A stretch of 64,000 bases of DNA from NCBI GenBank assembly GCA_025526995.1, contig JAHLKG010000011.1:868001-932000 (forward strand), in the 5' to 3' direction. Shown here piece by piece: positions 42,682 to 55,424 of the stretch. The stretch is from Powellomyces hirtus (lineage: Eukaryota; Chytridiomycota; Chytridiomycetes; Spizellomycetales; Powellomycetaceae). The position numbers were made by a program, and so were the translations under genes. The notes beneath the pieces were generated by a model that did not search any database, was not told the DNA's origin, and saw nothing but the letters and a program-made list of their open reading frames with translations. Position 1 is the first letter of the stretch, and every line of letters begins with the position of its first letter.

Positions 42682-45600
42682 TCAGTCCTCCTCTTCCATT
42701 GTCGGATGTATCTTTGCCAACGTTGTCGCCTTACGACTCGTCGTCGCGGCCCCAAAGACATTCGTCGCTTTACCCGCCGACGGGGGTCGTCCGCCACCGC
42801 CTAATGATTCCTTCCGGGCCGTTGCGGCCGTGGTGGGTCGTTTCTGAAAGCTCGCGGAACGCGATCGGTTGAACGCCGGTGCAGGCATCCCGTCGTGATC
42901 GGCATCCGTCGCGGGCAGCACGATCCGCTCGTCCGCGGCTTTGAGCGTGTAGGCTTTGAGGGAGGAGGGCAGACCGGGGTTCTCCTCGGCGATGAACCGG
43001 AACCCGTGGTAGTCCCGAACGCAGTTGTAGGTGACGTTGGTGATGCTGACTTCGCCGATGGGGCAGCGTTCTTGAGTCTGTGGGGGAAGTGGATAATGGA
43101 AGTTGTTAGTTTGATAGAGTGGACAAGACATTTGGATGGCGGACAGTCACCTTTTCCGCATTCAGCACTGTTCGACATTGCGAAGGAAGTGTCTTTAGGG
43201 ACCTCCAAAAGTTGCGAGCACGTCTGGCCCCTGCTTTCATACCTGTGTCTCCCATAACATCATATCGGAAATTCTTTGGTCCTCCCATAATCGCACCATG
43301 CGCAGGTCCTACGAAGCGGAACAACATGACATAAAAATCTCAATCTCAACGAAATCCCCCTCTGGTATCTCTTCTTCCTCACCCGTATGTATCCCAATCC
43401 GCATCTTCAGCGGGTTCTTGAGTACCTGCAACACGATCTGGCTCATGTTGAGTTGGGTTTCGAGGTACGCCTGCATCTGAAGCGCGACGAGGCAGATGGA
43501 CAACGCCCCAATTTTGGGGTCGGCGGTTTCAGAGAGGGACGAGCAGGCTACGTAGGCGTCGCCTGTAGAAGGAAGAAGAGAGGAACATGAGTGGGTGAGA
43601 GGCGGGGGGGTGTGGGTAAGTGTTGAAGCAGGGGTGAGAGGCGGTTTTTCTGTTACCGATGGTGGTGATCTGTTTGCGGGGGGAGGGGGGGGGGGGGACG
43701 TGAACGGTGAGTATGGTAGTGAGTGAGCGAAAGTTGATGGGTTGTAGTTTCTTACCTTCTCGACGCCGTATTCCTCTGTGAGATGGTCAAAGAAAGTGAA
43801 AAGAGTGTTGAGGACTTTGACGATGGTCAGTGGCTCGAGGTTGCTTGACATTGATGTGAAACTACAATGCAGACACGAGGAATGGTGAGACAAAGTAGAT
43901 TGTAAAAAACTGGATTCCAGCTCCCTCTTTGACCCATACCCTGCGATATCCATATGCAGCACAGTAACCATTTGCAGTTCCTCATAAGCGATGGTCGTTG
44001 GATCTTCCAACAGTTTCAGAATCACGGCCTGCGGCAAAATGCTATGCAGCACCCCGGCACTCTTTTCAATTTCCTCAGTAACGAGTTCCGCCTGAGTCTC
44101 CAAGATCAAGTCGATGAGGTAATCAAACCTGTTCCGTTTCTCCAACAGGTAAAAAACGACGCACCAGATGCTGGAGCTCAGGAACACGCAGGCTGCTTCC
44201 TGCCACACGGCTTCGTCCAGAATTAGCGGGATGATGGTCAGTGTGGTTCCAACAATCACGGACGCAAACAGGCGGTAGGTGAAGATGACGCCCTCGATAC
44301 GCATGCAGAAGAAGAAGGCGAGGTGCGGGATGACGCAACTGCAGAGGAAGGGGTAGTGGTAGAGCCGGCTCCACGGCAGGATGGTGCATAGACACGCAAT
44401 GAAGAAGGTGGTGATGGCGATGAGGAACATGATTTGACGCGGGAGGAAGGAGCGGGAGGGTGGGGCGTCGTCGGACGCGGCAAAGACAGTGACACCCGTT
44501 ACAAGGAGTTGCAATCCGACACTCGCGATCCCGGTGCCGAGAACAGTATAGTAGGCAGACTTGTCGTTGATGAGGTCGAGATTATATTCGATTCCGTTGT
44601 AGATTGCGAGAAAGTAGAGAAGAATTTCACTGAAGAGCGCTATCGCGCCCGCTTTGACAAAGGGGCCTGCGGTATCGGCTGTCAGGTCCCCGCGATAACA
44701 CCGCTCGATGGTTCGGTGTTTGAAGCGCACCCGGATCGGATCGATTTCCTCATTGACGGTCTTCAAGTAACTCAGCCCCGTCGCGGTGTTGATGTCGATT
44801 TTCCCACCCATGCGTTTGACAACGTCCAGCAACACCTCTTTCGCGTCCGGGTCGTCCGCCGTCTCCGCGACCAGCACGTTGCGGACGCTTCCGCGACGTC
44901 CGTAGTCGACTAGGGGACGTTGATTGATCTCATCGTCACTGCTGCCCGGTCCAGCTCCTACCCCGGCATCCATACTCGTATTTGCTACCGGTGATTGTGG
45001 CGTGAACGTCACCCGCGGCCCTCGCCATTCGCTGTCGACGTGCGTGAGCCCCGTCCGAGCGGTTTTTTGTAATGTAAGAGGGCTTCCCATTTTGGCGACA
45101 TCCATGGCTCGTTTCGCGACTGAATGCGTATCCATGATCCCAGGGCCGGCCCCCATGGGCAAAATCACCGACCCGCTCAGATACTTGTTCAAATTAGCTG
45201 CCTTCTCACTCGCTGTCGCCGCCATCTTCTGGAGATCGGCGATATGCAGACCACTCAGTGCCGTCGCACTCACATACTGATCTAAGCGCTTCCCACTTAT
45301 CGCCGGAATGCTGCGCGTGCGTTCCAGCTCTTTGAATGACTGGTCCGCTGTCCGGATGGATTTGCGATGGCCCAAGATGTGATCGGCGGTGCCTGTTGCC
45401 AGCGCCGTTTTCGCGAGTGCGGACCCGACAATGGCCTGGTTGATCCGCGCCGGTGATACGTGGATATTGTCATCTTGGGAGCTCATGCGTTTTTTATACC
45501 GCCGTTCAAACGACTCGCTGCCGTCGTCGATGGCGTCTTCGACCGAGAAAATGGGGACCACGCCTTTGCCTTTTACGGCGCGGGTGCCGAGAGAAATGGT

Positions 45601-48017
45601 CTCAAACCCTGTCACCCAACATCAAAAAAGAAGATGTTAGCGATTCGAAAGAGTGGAAATATATGCTGATTCGCTCTCCTCTCTCCGCTCAGCCACACCT
45701 TCACAAACGTATCGCTGAACATTTTCGGTGATTATGATCTGGTCTTCATGCGCCAGGGAACACATCCTACCCAGCATACAAAACAAATTAGCGCGCAATG
45801 TCCAACGAGTTGTTTTATAGTCCTACTTCGCCTTTGGAAAAGGTACCTGCTAGCTGTATTGTCATAGAAAGAAATGGTGACACCATTAATGTGTGTGCGT
45901 ATATATGCGTTTCAATCAGAGAGACATACAAGTATTGACAACGTCACCGTAGATCTCGTACACAAATTTCTTGCGCCCCACAATACCCGCAACCAGTGGA
46001 CCTGCAGAAAAAGAGAAAGATAAGGCAACGAGATCAGGGAAGGGTACTGCAGCAATGGAGTAAACTGGGAAGTGCCTTGCACCCCTTTCGCACATACCGG
46101 TCGCCACGCCAAACTCAATGTCCAATTTGATGGGCACTTCCTGGTCCCCGATGGTATACGTCTGAGAGGACCGGAAGTAGTCTCGCATTTGCACGGCCAT
46201 GTCGATCATCTGTGACGACAGAAAAGAACGGGTATGATCGGATTGTGTCGTTAGTTCTTGGAATTCAATGGCCAGCCGTAGATGTGCCGTGTTTGTGATG
46301 TGGGAAGCACACACCTGAAGATGATGCGTTTGTGTCCCGTGCAGTCCGCCGACGAACAGGATTTTTGTCGAAATGGTCTGTGAGTGGAATCGGGCGCCAT
46401 TGAGAGACTTATCCAGACATGGCCTCACACAAAGGTCGTGAGTGTGGGGGGTCTTCTTTTGTTTTCCCTCACCTTGATTTTCGTGAGATCGTCATACTCC
46501 TCAATCAACTCATCCATGTACTGGAAAATACCGTTCAGGAGCGTCAGTGCTTCTTTGGTTGACCCCAGTGTTGATGCGACTTCTTTGAAATTCTTCAAGT
46601 CTCCAAACATGACGGTCGCTAAGCACACGTTCACGTCACAGAAACAAAAAAGAAAACCCAAAGAGGGAAGAAAAGCAGAGCGGCAATCATGAGAACCCCA
46701 GGTAAAAACAGCTGCGCATGGAGCTCCATTCTCAGAGAGAAAGCGTGTGCTAGTTTACCGTTGGTTATCCGTTTAGCAATGAGATCAAAATTGGTCGCCC
46801 CAACTTCCCGTAAGGTGTTGACGATTGTCTTCGGCAAGGATAAGGAGAGAAGATAATCCGTCTTCATTCGTTCCAGCTTCATCTGCGCGAGCCGTTCTTC
46901 TACGACCTGGTATTTGATATAACTGGAGGAGGGGGGGGGGGGGGGGGTGGAATTAAAAAAAAGGAGTGAATAAGAACCCCACGTTTGGTAGCTGTATCAA
47001 TTGCATACCTAATGCGCCGATTCCGATCTCCCGCAAACAATAATCCTTGCGCAACAATCAGGGTGATTACGATCGGCACGGCATACACGACAGCGTCATG
47101 CGGGGTCTGCGTAGATGCGGCAATCCACGCCAGCTTTCCAGCGCATATGGCAAGGACAAAGATGATGCCGACCACACCTTCACGGTACGTGGATGCGAAC
47201 CCGCTCGAGATGGCAAAGTAGAGGATGGCCATGGTGGATAACGGCGCGTTGGGTTGTGAGGGGCTTTCGGAGAGGAAAAAGTCCCAGGATGCCGATAGCG
47301 CTACTGCTACGATCTGGATGGGAAAATGTGAGATGGGGACGGCAATGTCAGCGTGAACTTGCGATTGGGAAATTTCCAGAAGTGTCTCTTTTTTACCTCG
47401 CCAATAGTCACGACGGTTCGTATCTTTCTCGACCGAAGACACAGCCAGATGTAGACTTTCCCACGGTGCCAAATCGCAGCGACGAGGAGAAACAGCCACA
47501 TGATGGTTGACACCATCCAGACAGCTATATAAGCTGGTCGAAAGCGCTTGCTTGCTGATTCGTGCGACACGGCTTCATATGTCGGGTACATGATGATGCT
47601 GTACTGCAGGAGCTGCAGAAACGCCAATAATCGCATATGCAGCAATCGATTTGGTAAGAGATGGGTCCGGAAGTAATGTTCTTCTATCCGAGCATTCCGA
47701 AACTGAAAAGTGAGCGGGTTCATGAATTGTTTGAGCACCACAACGCCGTCCCCGAGGGCTCCGAGGTTGGTAAAGGAGACGGCTTCATCTTCCTCGACAT
47801 TGGCTTCCGCATCGTTGTTGACGAGAATCCGCGACGTTTTGAGGTTGGGGCTTGGGACCGACAAGGTAGAGGATTTGCAGCTGTCGTCACCCGACTGGAG
47901 GCTGGTGTCGCTGTCGCTGGGAAGGTCTGCGCGCGATGGGATATCGTACGTCGAGGTGAGTTCCGTAACCAGCTGCTTCCATTTTCGGCTGGCTGTGTTG
48001 CTGGCCCGTTCCCACAT
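42682..48017 (-). CDS. two-cassette transmembrane nucleotidyl cyclase (6TM-C1-6TM-C2)
   Basis: Fifteen exons close exactly in frame to 1333 residues: 48017-47397, 47313-47009, 46922-46759, 46618-46473, 46377-46315, 46209-46098, 46001-45926, 45766-45699, 45608-43940, 43861-43756, 43669-43657, 43562-43383, 43308-43243, 43167-43151 and 43077-42682. Six helices (about 105-305) precede class III cyclase domain C1 (about 364-540), which includes VMFGDLKNF, YEIYGDVVN and GTRAVKGKG. A 230-residue linker and six further helices (about 765-1010, for example YTVLGTGIASVGL) precede C2, with HMDIAGFTSMSS, IGDAYVA, MRIGIHTG and FRYDVMGDTV. This is the plan of animal adenylyl cyclases; fungal Cyr1 is peripheral. 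Asp in FRYDVMG favours ATP. C1 lacks the second metal Asp (KILFVGG in place of KxxGD); C2 has both. Whether it makes cAMP or cGMP needs assay. One splice junction (exon 7) is less certain. Confidence 0.8.
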
Positions 48018-48238
48018 CGTTTGGTAGCCGTCCCAAAAGTTCAGGTCAGTTGTTGAAGAATGTCTATGCAGTCCTCTAGTTGAACGAAACCCCCACGAGT
48101 CTTCTTTTTATTATAGTGTGAGGTGTATCATACAGGATAAAGAGAAGCGCCTCAGCAAACCCCGCTGAAGATTGACTTCCAAGGGATCGAAGCTATCAAA
48201 CTGACCTGAACTTTTGGGACGGCTACCAAACGATGTGG
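48012..48238. repeat. perfect 40-bp inverted repeat around a 147-bp spacer
   Basis: Bases 48012-48051 are the exact reverse complement of 48199-48238. The left arm contains the start codon and first codons of the cyclase; the right arm is in its upstream region. Neither arm shows transposon features such as a target duplication. Confidence 0.9.
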
Positions 48239-48476
48239 TGTGTTGCTTAAAGCAGCTACCGTCTATTCGTTGTGCGGTTTTCAGGTCTGCATTACGGCAT
48301 TAATAGTATGGTCGGAGTTCGGCAAGCCGAGCTGGACTAGTAATGAATCCGGCGCTTCGTGTTTGTGGTGAATGGACTGCACAGAACAGCCCGGGGATTG
48401 GGGTCAGAAACGTTTAAAACTCTAACTTTTTGAGACCTCTTATGTTTTTTTTTCTATCAAGTCATACAGATAATAC

Positions 48477-48770
48477 TCAGAGATGAAAGCGTAAATCTTG
48501 CGTCCAGCGGATTTGCTGCACATATCCCCCGTCTCCCAAATGCAGTTCTGGGGCAGAGCCTTCGTTGTCTCCGTGGAACGGGGCGCGGGCATAAATTCGG
48601 CAAGAAGTCTTTGATGAAAGAATCACCCCCCATGCGTTTGCTGCACCCACCACCACGACCGATTTCATAGGGCTACGCTGCACCCTACGACGAGCTGCTT
48701 CCTGCAATGTCAGAGGCAAAGCACGAGCACCACAGATGGGTCGCGATCGCGTTCGCCATTCTCCGCTCAT
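48477..48770 (-). CDS. hypothetical protein, 97 residues
   Basis: An open minus-strand frame diverges from the JMJD7-like gene 23 bases away. The C-terminal 60 residues (from MKSVVVVGAANAWGV, through GDNEGSAPELHLGDGG, to RWTQDLRFHL) read like a compact beta-rich domain rather than random sequence. No family is recognised. It may be the last exon of a gene whose earlier exons lie upstream, or a chance frame. Confidence 0.3.
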   Translation of the reverse strand: MSGEWRTRSRPICGARALPLTLQEAARRRVQRSPMKSVVVVGAANAWGVILSSKTSCRIYARAPFHGDNEGSAPELHLGDGGYVQQIRWTQDLRFHL

Positions 48771-48792
48771 GACGCATCACAAAAACACAAAC

Positions 48793-50296
<1,504 letters not shown>

Positions 50297-52093
50297 TGTT
50301 GGACCACCTGTTATTTAGGTGGTCTGGCTTACATGGGAACTAGTATGCTATCTACAATATACATCCCATGTTATACAAATCACATTAGATAGTCCACCTG
50401 TTTGCGGAGGTTGTAACCCGTTGATGCAATCTGCACGTAAACTAGTATGTACTGATCTTCTTTTCCACTCTAATCTCGGCCCCTTTTTCATTGAGCTTTC
50501 AGCTATTCGTCGTTGCTGAGTTTGCGGTTTGTCGCGATGTCGGGGTGTGTGGCGCAGTCGAAAGCCGCGTTGGTCCCAAGTCGGAATGACAGTACGCCGA
50601 GACCCATTCCGTGCATCACGTCGACATCGTTCTGTCGTCCCATCTATTTCAATCTATTACAGCATACCGCCCACCTCACTATCTATTTGCAAACCGCAAT
50701 CCGAGCAATCAGTGTACCTGCACAATCCAGTCTGAATCAACTACCCACACCCAGCTCAATTTAGTTATCATTGATTTCAGAACAGCAAGTCGATCCCATC
50801 GCGTACACCCTCACCATGCGTGCCCCCGACCGAAATAGTCCGTGGCACTGCTGTGGGGGACCACATTGTCACACGCATGGGACGGAACCCTTCGATCGCG
50901 CGTTGATGCTGGGCAACCAGGAATTCCATGTGGCATGTAGGCGCGGAATTGCAGGGCGCACAGGCTGCCATTCTCCACTGTGCCCCCCCAGCCGGGGATG
51001 TGAACATGTATCCGAAAACAAATCCTTTCCAAACCGCCTTTGTGGATCCGATGGTTCTCCTCCAACGGGGTGTGCACGGATCATTCACGTTTCCAGCAGT
51101 CAGTCATCTGTGGCGCAGATTGTCTCTGCCGACCGCGCATTCTTTGACCGTCGGATGAAAGACAATGGAACCCGTCTTTTTATTTCGGTTGGAAATGCCA
51201 CACAGGTTCATATACGCAACGGCTCTCATGTGCTCTCGTGGGATGCAGATGCCCTCCGACCCGACGCTCATCATGACGGTCACGTATCTGCTCAAGAACG
51301 TCAATGTTATCGATACCACCGGTGTGCTAGCAGGGCCATGTGTGGGAGTATTGTTTGTAATATGGGTTACATGTCCACTCTATGAGGTTGGGAGTAAAGC
51401 GTTTTGCTGTGTCTCAAGTCACAACAATTCTGCTATCCTTTACACCTGCGACCGAGCCACGCGACATGTCTTTGAAACGGAACGCCCAAGGAATCCAAGC
51501 ACCCCACGCTCGTCTTGCAGGCCGCGACAAGCTACACGTGGAATAAATTCCGAGGCTGCTTAGATATCAACCGGATAGCTACAGTAGCAGGGCTCGTCTG
51601 GAGAATTTGTGGTTTTACGCAGCAATCTCGTGGGTGGGTGGGATCTGTGACACAGTCATTCTACTTGCTGCGCCCCGGCTTGGTGTCTGTGATCTGTATG
51701 ACATAAACTCGGACTTTGTCGACCTCTGTATCTTTGCCTACATAGTGTGCCGCTATTTCGCTCCAATCATATCAAACGCGCAACTTTGGCTATTGAAATA
51801 GGAAGAAGCATTCCCGTCTCAGCTGGCACTTGTGAATCCCCTTGTTCCTACTAGCGACAGATTCTAAATCAAATATCCAGGGCTGATGTTCACTTCTTGA
51901 CAGCCCTTCGACAGTCGTTCATTCCAGAGTCAAGCGACCAAGTCATGCAACTAGGGCGCCCGGCTCATGCCTGTAATCGATGTAAACTATTTCTGCTAGT
52001 CAACTACCTATTCCCCTATCTATTCCCCGCAGTCATCAACGCAACTCACATGTATATACACTGACGCTCAAAATACATAACCCCCGCATTGTT
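50297..52093. other. gap with a possible decayed membrane-protein gene
   Basis: Between 50816 and 51801 the plus strand shows protein-like runs. One frame from about 50928 to 51563 is open except for a single TGA at 51156-51158; it includes a strongly hydrophobic run near VGVLFVIWVTCPLYE. Another frame near 51600-51800 has two hydrophobic runs (LWFYAAISWVGGICDT; CIFAYIVCRYFAPII). Pieces do not join through clear introns, and no family is recognised. I treat it as a possible remnant, not a gene. Confidence 0.3.
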
Positions 52094-53961
52094 TCACTCA
52101 AACTCAAAAATCTGTTTTCTCGATCCAAACCCCGTGACAGCCTTGTCAATCGCGGTGACCGCCCGCTCCCTCAGGCGGTCGACTGGATCCTCGGCCCGAA
52201 AGCTGTTCACATCATGCCAGGGTTCCTTCAGTTGGGCGGTCCTCGCCAACGCCAAGAGGGCGCTCAGCATGCGTGCGCGCTGGTCGTCGTCGTGGGAATG
52301 CGCATCGTACCACCGGGTCATCCAGAACCCGTGCGCAGAGAGGTTCTTGAAAATAAACGCCGAGGTGGGGAGCGTGACCGGTTCTTTGGACATGCCGCCG
52401 TAGGTGACGAGGTGCGCGTCGTGACTACATGAGATGCGCGCGCGCGGGGGGATGGCAAACAAAATGACAAGGGCGAGTGGAAGGGATGAGCGGGAAATGA
52501 GGTTGAGTGGTGGGGTGGTGGGAACCAACGGGGGGATGCACACACGCCCACGCGCCCTCACTCGTATACGCACCCTAGCAACCGGACCATGTTGGTCGCA
52601 CTTTTGCCTCCGACGCAGTTGAGCGCGAGTCGGGGCGGGGGCCCGAGTTGCTTGACTTGCGCGGCAACGTCGGTGCGTCGCGCGTCTTCCTCCGTGATCA
52701 CCATGTCGGCACCCAGGGCGTGGAGCTGGTGTTTCAATTCGTCGAGGGCGGGTCTGCCAAAGTGTGAAAAGGGAGCGAGGGGGGAGAGTTTAGAAACCCG
52801 AGACTTTTGTGTGTGATGGGAAGGGGGCCGAGGGAACTACCTACCTCTGTCGCACGATATTGACGGTGCGGAACCCCCACGCTTTGGCGAGCTGGATGAC
52901 GGACTGGCCGACGCCCGAGTTGGCGCCGTTCTGGATCACCACGTCGCCGGGTTGCAAGTTCTCAAAATCCTTCAGCATGCGATACGCTGCAGGGCCGGCG
53001 GCGGCGGCGCGTCATCAGAGTAGGACAAGGAACAATGCGTCAACATTCGGGAAGCTCCTTCGTACGCCCAATAGAGAGAGAGAGAGAGAGACGTGGGACA
53101 GTATCCCATCCCTTTCTGCATTTCATACCGGTGCTAGGATTAACACTGATTGTCGCAGCGATGATTTTAGACACTCCTTCCGACTCGAGTTTCAGCACGT
53201 CTTCCGCTTCGTACTGAGCATGCGTTCGCCACGTTCCTATACAAAAGAAGCACCCCATGCCGCACATCTCAGCGGGTCGGAAGAATGAGACAAGGAAAAA
53301 GGGGGGGGGGGGGGGGAGGGCTGACCTGATCCGCTCGCAACGGGAATAACCCAGTCTCCAACATGTATGCCGCGCACGCCGTCCCCAACGGATATGACTT
53401 CCGCGACCCCTTCATTTCCGCCGATTGCGCCGCCAATAGTGGGGTTGAAGGGCGGTTTGAGGGGGTATGTTCCTGTCCAACACAAAAAAAAACCAAAAAC
53501 AATACAGGGATGAGGGGTCTGGGGCTCGGACATATGACTTGAGCTATCTGGCACATCGTGGTCTCACACACCTTGCAGCTGATTGATATCAGCGGGGTTG
53601 ATCGGCGACGCCAGGAATTTGACATTGACGCTTGTGGCGGACACGGGTGGGAGGGGGAGGTGGGCAACCCTGCAATCACAAACGCAAGAAGCATTCGTCA
53701 TCAACCGCTCTTTTAGCGTGCCATAACCTGAATAGCTCCTCAAACGCAGCCGCGGAGCTTGGGAATTCTCTCTTCTTTCGCTTACTTCAATATCTCGTCA
53801 TGTCGCCCGTATTTGTCGTAGACGAGCGCCGGGTACGTGCTGGGTGACGAGGAATACGCACGATGTGTGGCGCGGATGCAAGATGATGGGCTGACAACGA
53901 TATTTGACCAGCCTGCGCGGAGGGCGACGCGCAGTGACGGGGGAGGTGGCCGTGGAATCAT
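52094..53961 (-). CDS. MECR/ETR1: mitochondrial trans-2-enoyl-CoA/ACP reductase
   Basis: MECR/Etr1 reduces 2-enoyl-ACP with NADPH in the last step of mitochondrial type II fatty-acid synthesis, which feeds lipoate. Seven exons (53961-53786, 53669-53572, 53472-53326, 53236-53129, 52986-52845, 52753-52574 and 52424-52094) give 393 residues. The N-terminus ([18 protein letters not shown], with Arg and hydroxyl residues before [10 protein letters not shown]) is a mitochondrial presequence. Family blocks are intact: [50 protein letters not shown] (the nucleotide-binding turn), LNCVGGKSA and [10 protein letters not shown]. Introns are 89-149 nt. It diverges from the TMEM243-like gene over 251 bases. 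Confidence 0.93.
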
Positions 53962-54212
53962 CGTTGTGAGCGTATTTGTGTAGACGCGAACCAGAGTTGG
54001 ACTGTGGAACGTGTATGAGAAGCCTGTCAATATCGAAAATGACGGCATGCGCGGGGGTGTGAGAATTTGGGAGTTGGCGCGTGGCTGCGCCCGGTCCTGT
54101 AAGACAACAAACAAAACGAGGCTTTTTGCCCAGTTTCACGCCCCGAGCATTGAACCATCCCATCTCCAGACACTCTCTCTCCCATCCCGATCCTTACTCT
54201 CCCTCACCCACC
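53962..54212. promoter_or_regulatory. bidirectional promoter between MECR and TMEM243-like genes
   Basis: Both start codons face away from this 251-base gap, so it must hold both promoters. No defined element was recognised; the half nearer the TMEM243-like gene is pyrimidine-rich. Confidence 0.5.
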
Positions 54213-55034
54213 ATGGCGCGAAACCCTTTTGCGGACGAGACGCCGCTCTATGATGGAGCCGAGTCTGACGAGCCGCTCTTCCTGCATCCCACCAGCAGGG
54301 TAAGACCGACCGCGACCAACGAGTCTCCACTCCTTCTTTTCGCACGCTGATGCGTTGAATACCCCCCAATCAAACCATGACGATGCACTGTAGGACCGGA
54401 TGATTGAAAATGCGATAGGAATAGGATTGGGCCTGTTTGTTGCGGTGAGTGCGGGTGGTTTACAGGAGATGCAACGGGTGACGATTGGAGGCCTGACTTT
54501 TTTTTTTTCTTTTTTTTTTTTCTGGGTTCTGTCACGTCAGCTCACATTCATCTTCTCGATTATAACGGGCTTCTCGACTTCGTCCAACAACCTGTTTATG
54601 GGAATCGCGCTGCTAGCGTTCTCTGCCGTCACCGCGCAACTGGTAAAAGCCAGAGACAAACGTTGAATCCCAAAACACCCCCCCCCCCCCCCGCGCACAC
54701 ACACCCGTCGTTCGTCACTCTAACGCACAGCTGCTTTCAGATCGGCTGGTACCGCCTCGGGGACCTCGATCCCAAATTCAAAATCGCCATCCTCACCATG
54801 GGTGCCTCGGTGCTTCTCCTCGCCATTGTTGCCAACGTCTATTTCTGGTCGCCCCCGACCATCAACCCCGTCTGCTCCAACATGTCGCACGGAGACAATG
54901 GAGACAAGGATCTGGTGCCCCTGCTGTACGACACCCTGACGCACACGTGCTGGTACAAGTGCCCGACGGGGCAAGGGCTGGATATGAGTGTGGCTGCACC
55001 GGGCGCTTGCAAAGCGTTTGCACCGGCACCTTGA
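54213..55034 (+). CDS. TMEM243-like small membrane protein
   Basis: Four exons (54213-54299, 54394-54444, 54541-54642 and 54741-55034) give 177 residues. The N-terminus (PFADETPLYDG, then DRMIENAIG) and the middle (four hydrophobic helices, with IGWYRLGDLDPKF between helices 3 and 4, then VANVYFW) match human TMEM243 (LFGETSAKDRI, YWYRQGDLEPKF, ANLYFH). The family is about 118 residues. Here a C-terminal extension of about 60 residues follows the last helix and has four Cys (CSN, CWYKC, GACK), perhaps lumenal and disulfide-bonded. Function of the family is unknown. Intron 3 carries a run of 15 C. Confidence 0.85.
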
Positions 55035-55424
55035 AAGTGCAAGGAAAGGCGAAATAGCAGAGGCCCCAGTAGAATAGAATGCAAAAGGGAAACAGTTCAT
55101 CGATACTGTATCTAGCCAAGCGCCCAGAGGCTTAGCCGCGCGCAATCGTCCGTCTCTCCACATTTCACGCAACGGTACTAGGCAGTACCAACGCTGGTTG
55201 CGAGACAACAGAAATGGCCAGGCAAAATATGTATATTCGCGGGAAACAATGAGACAACAAAGAAATATGAACAGATACAAATAGCTGGGTTCGCGGGCTA
55301 GTGGGTCTAGTTGATTGACTCGTGACATGGCCGTGTCGGTGGGGTACAGACTTTGTATACATTTGGGGATGATCCGGGTCTGTCGGCCAGTGGCTACGGT
55401 TTGGGCGCATGGCAGGTCATTTTT
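55035..55424. other. gap between convergent genes
   Basis: This 390-base stretch holds two 3' UTRs. No gene seen. Confidence 0.5.

Noticed and set aside
48012..48238. Terminal inverted repeats of a transposon
   Set aside because: The 147-bp interior has no coding capacity and no flanking target duplication; kept only as an inverted repeat.
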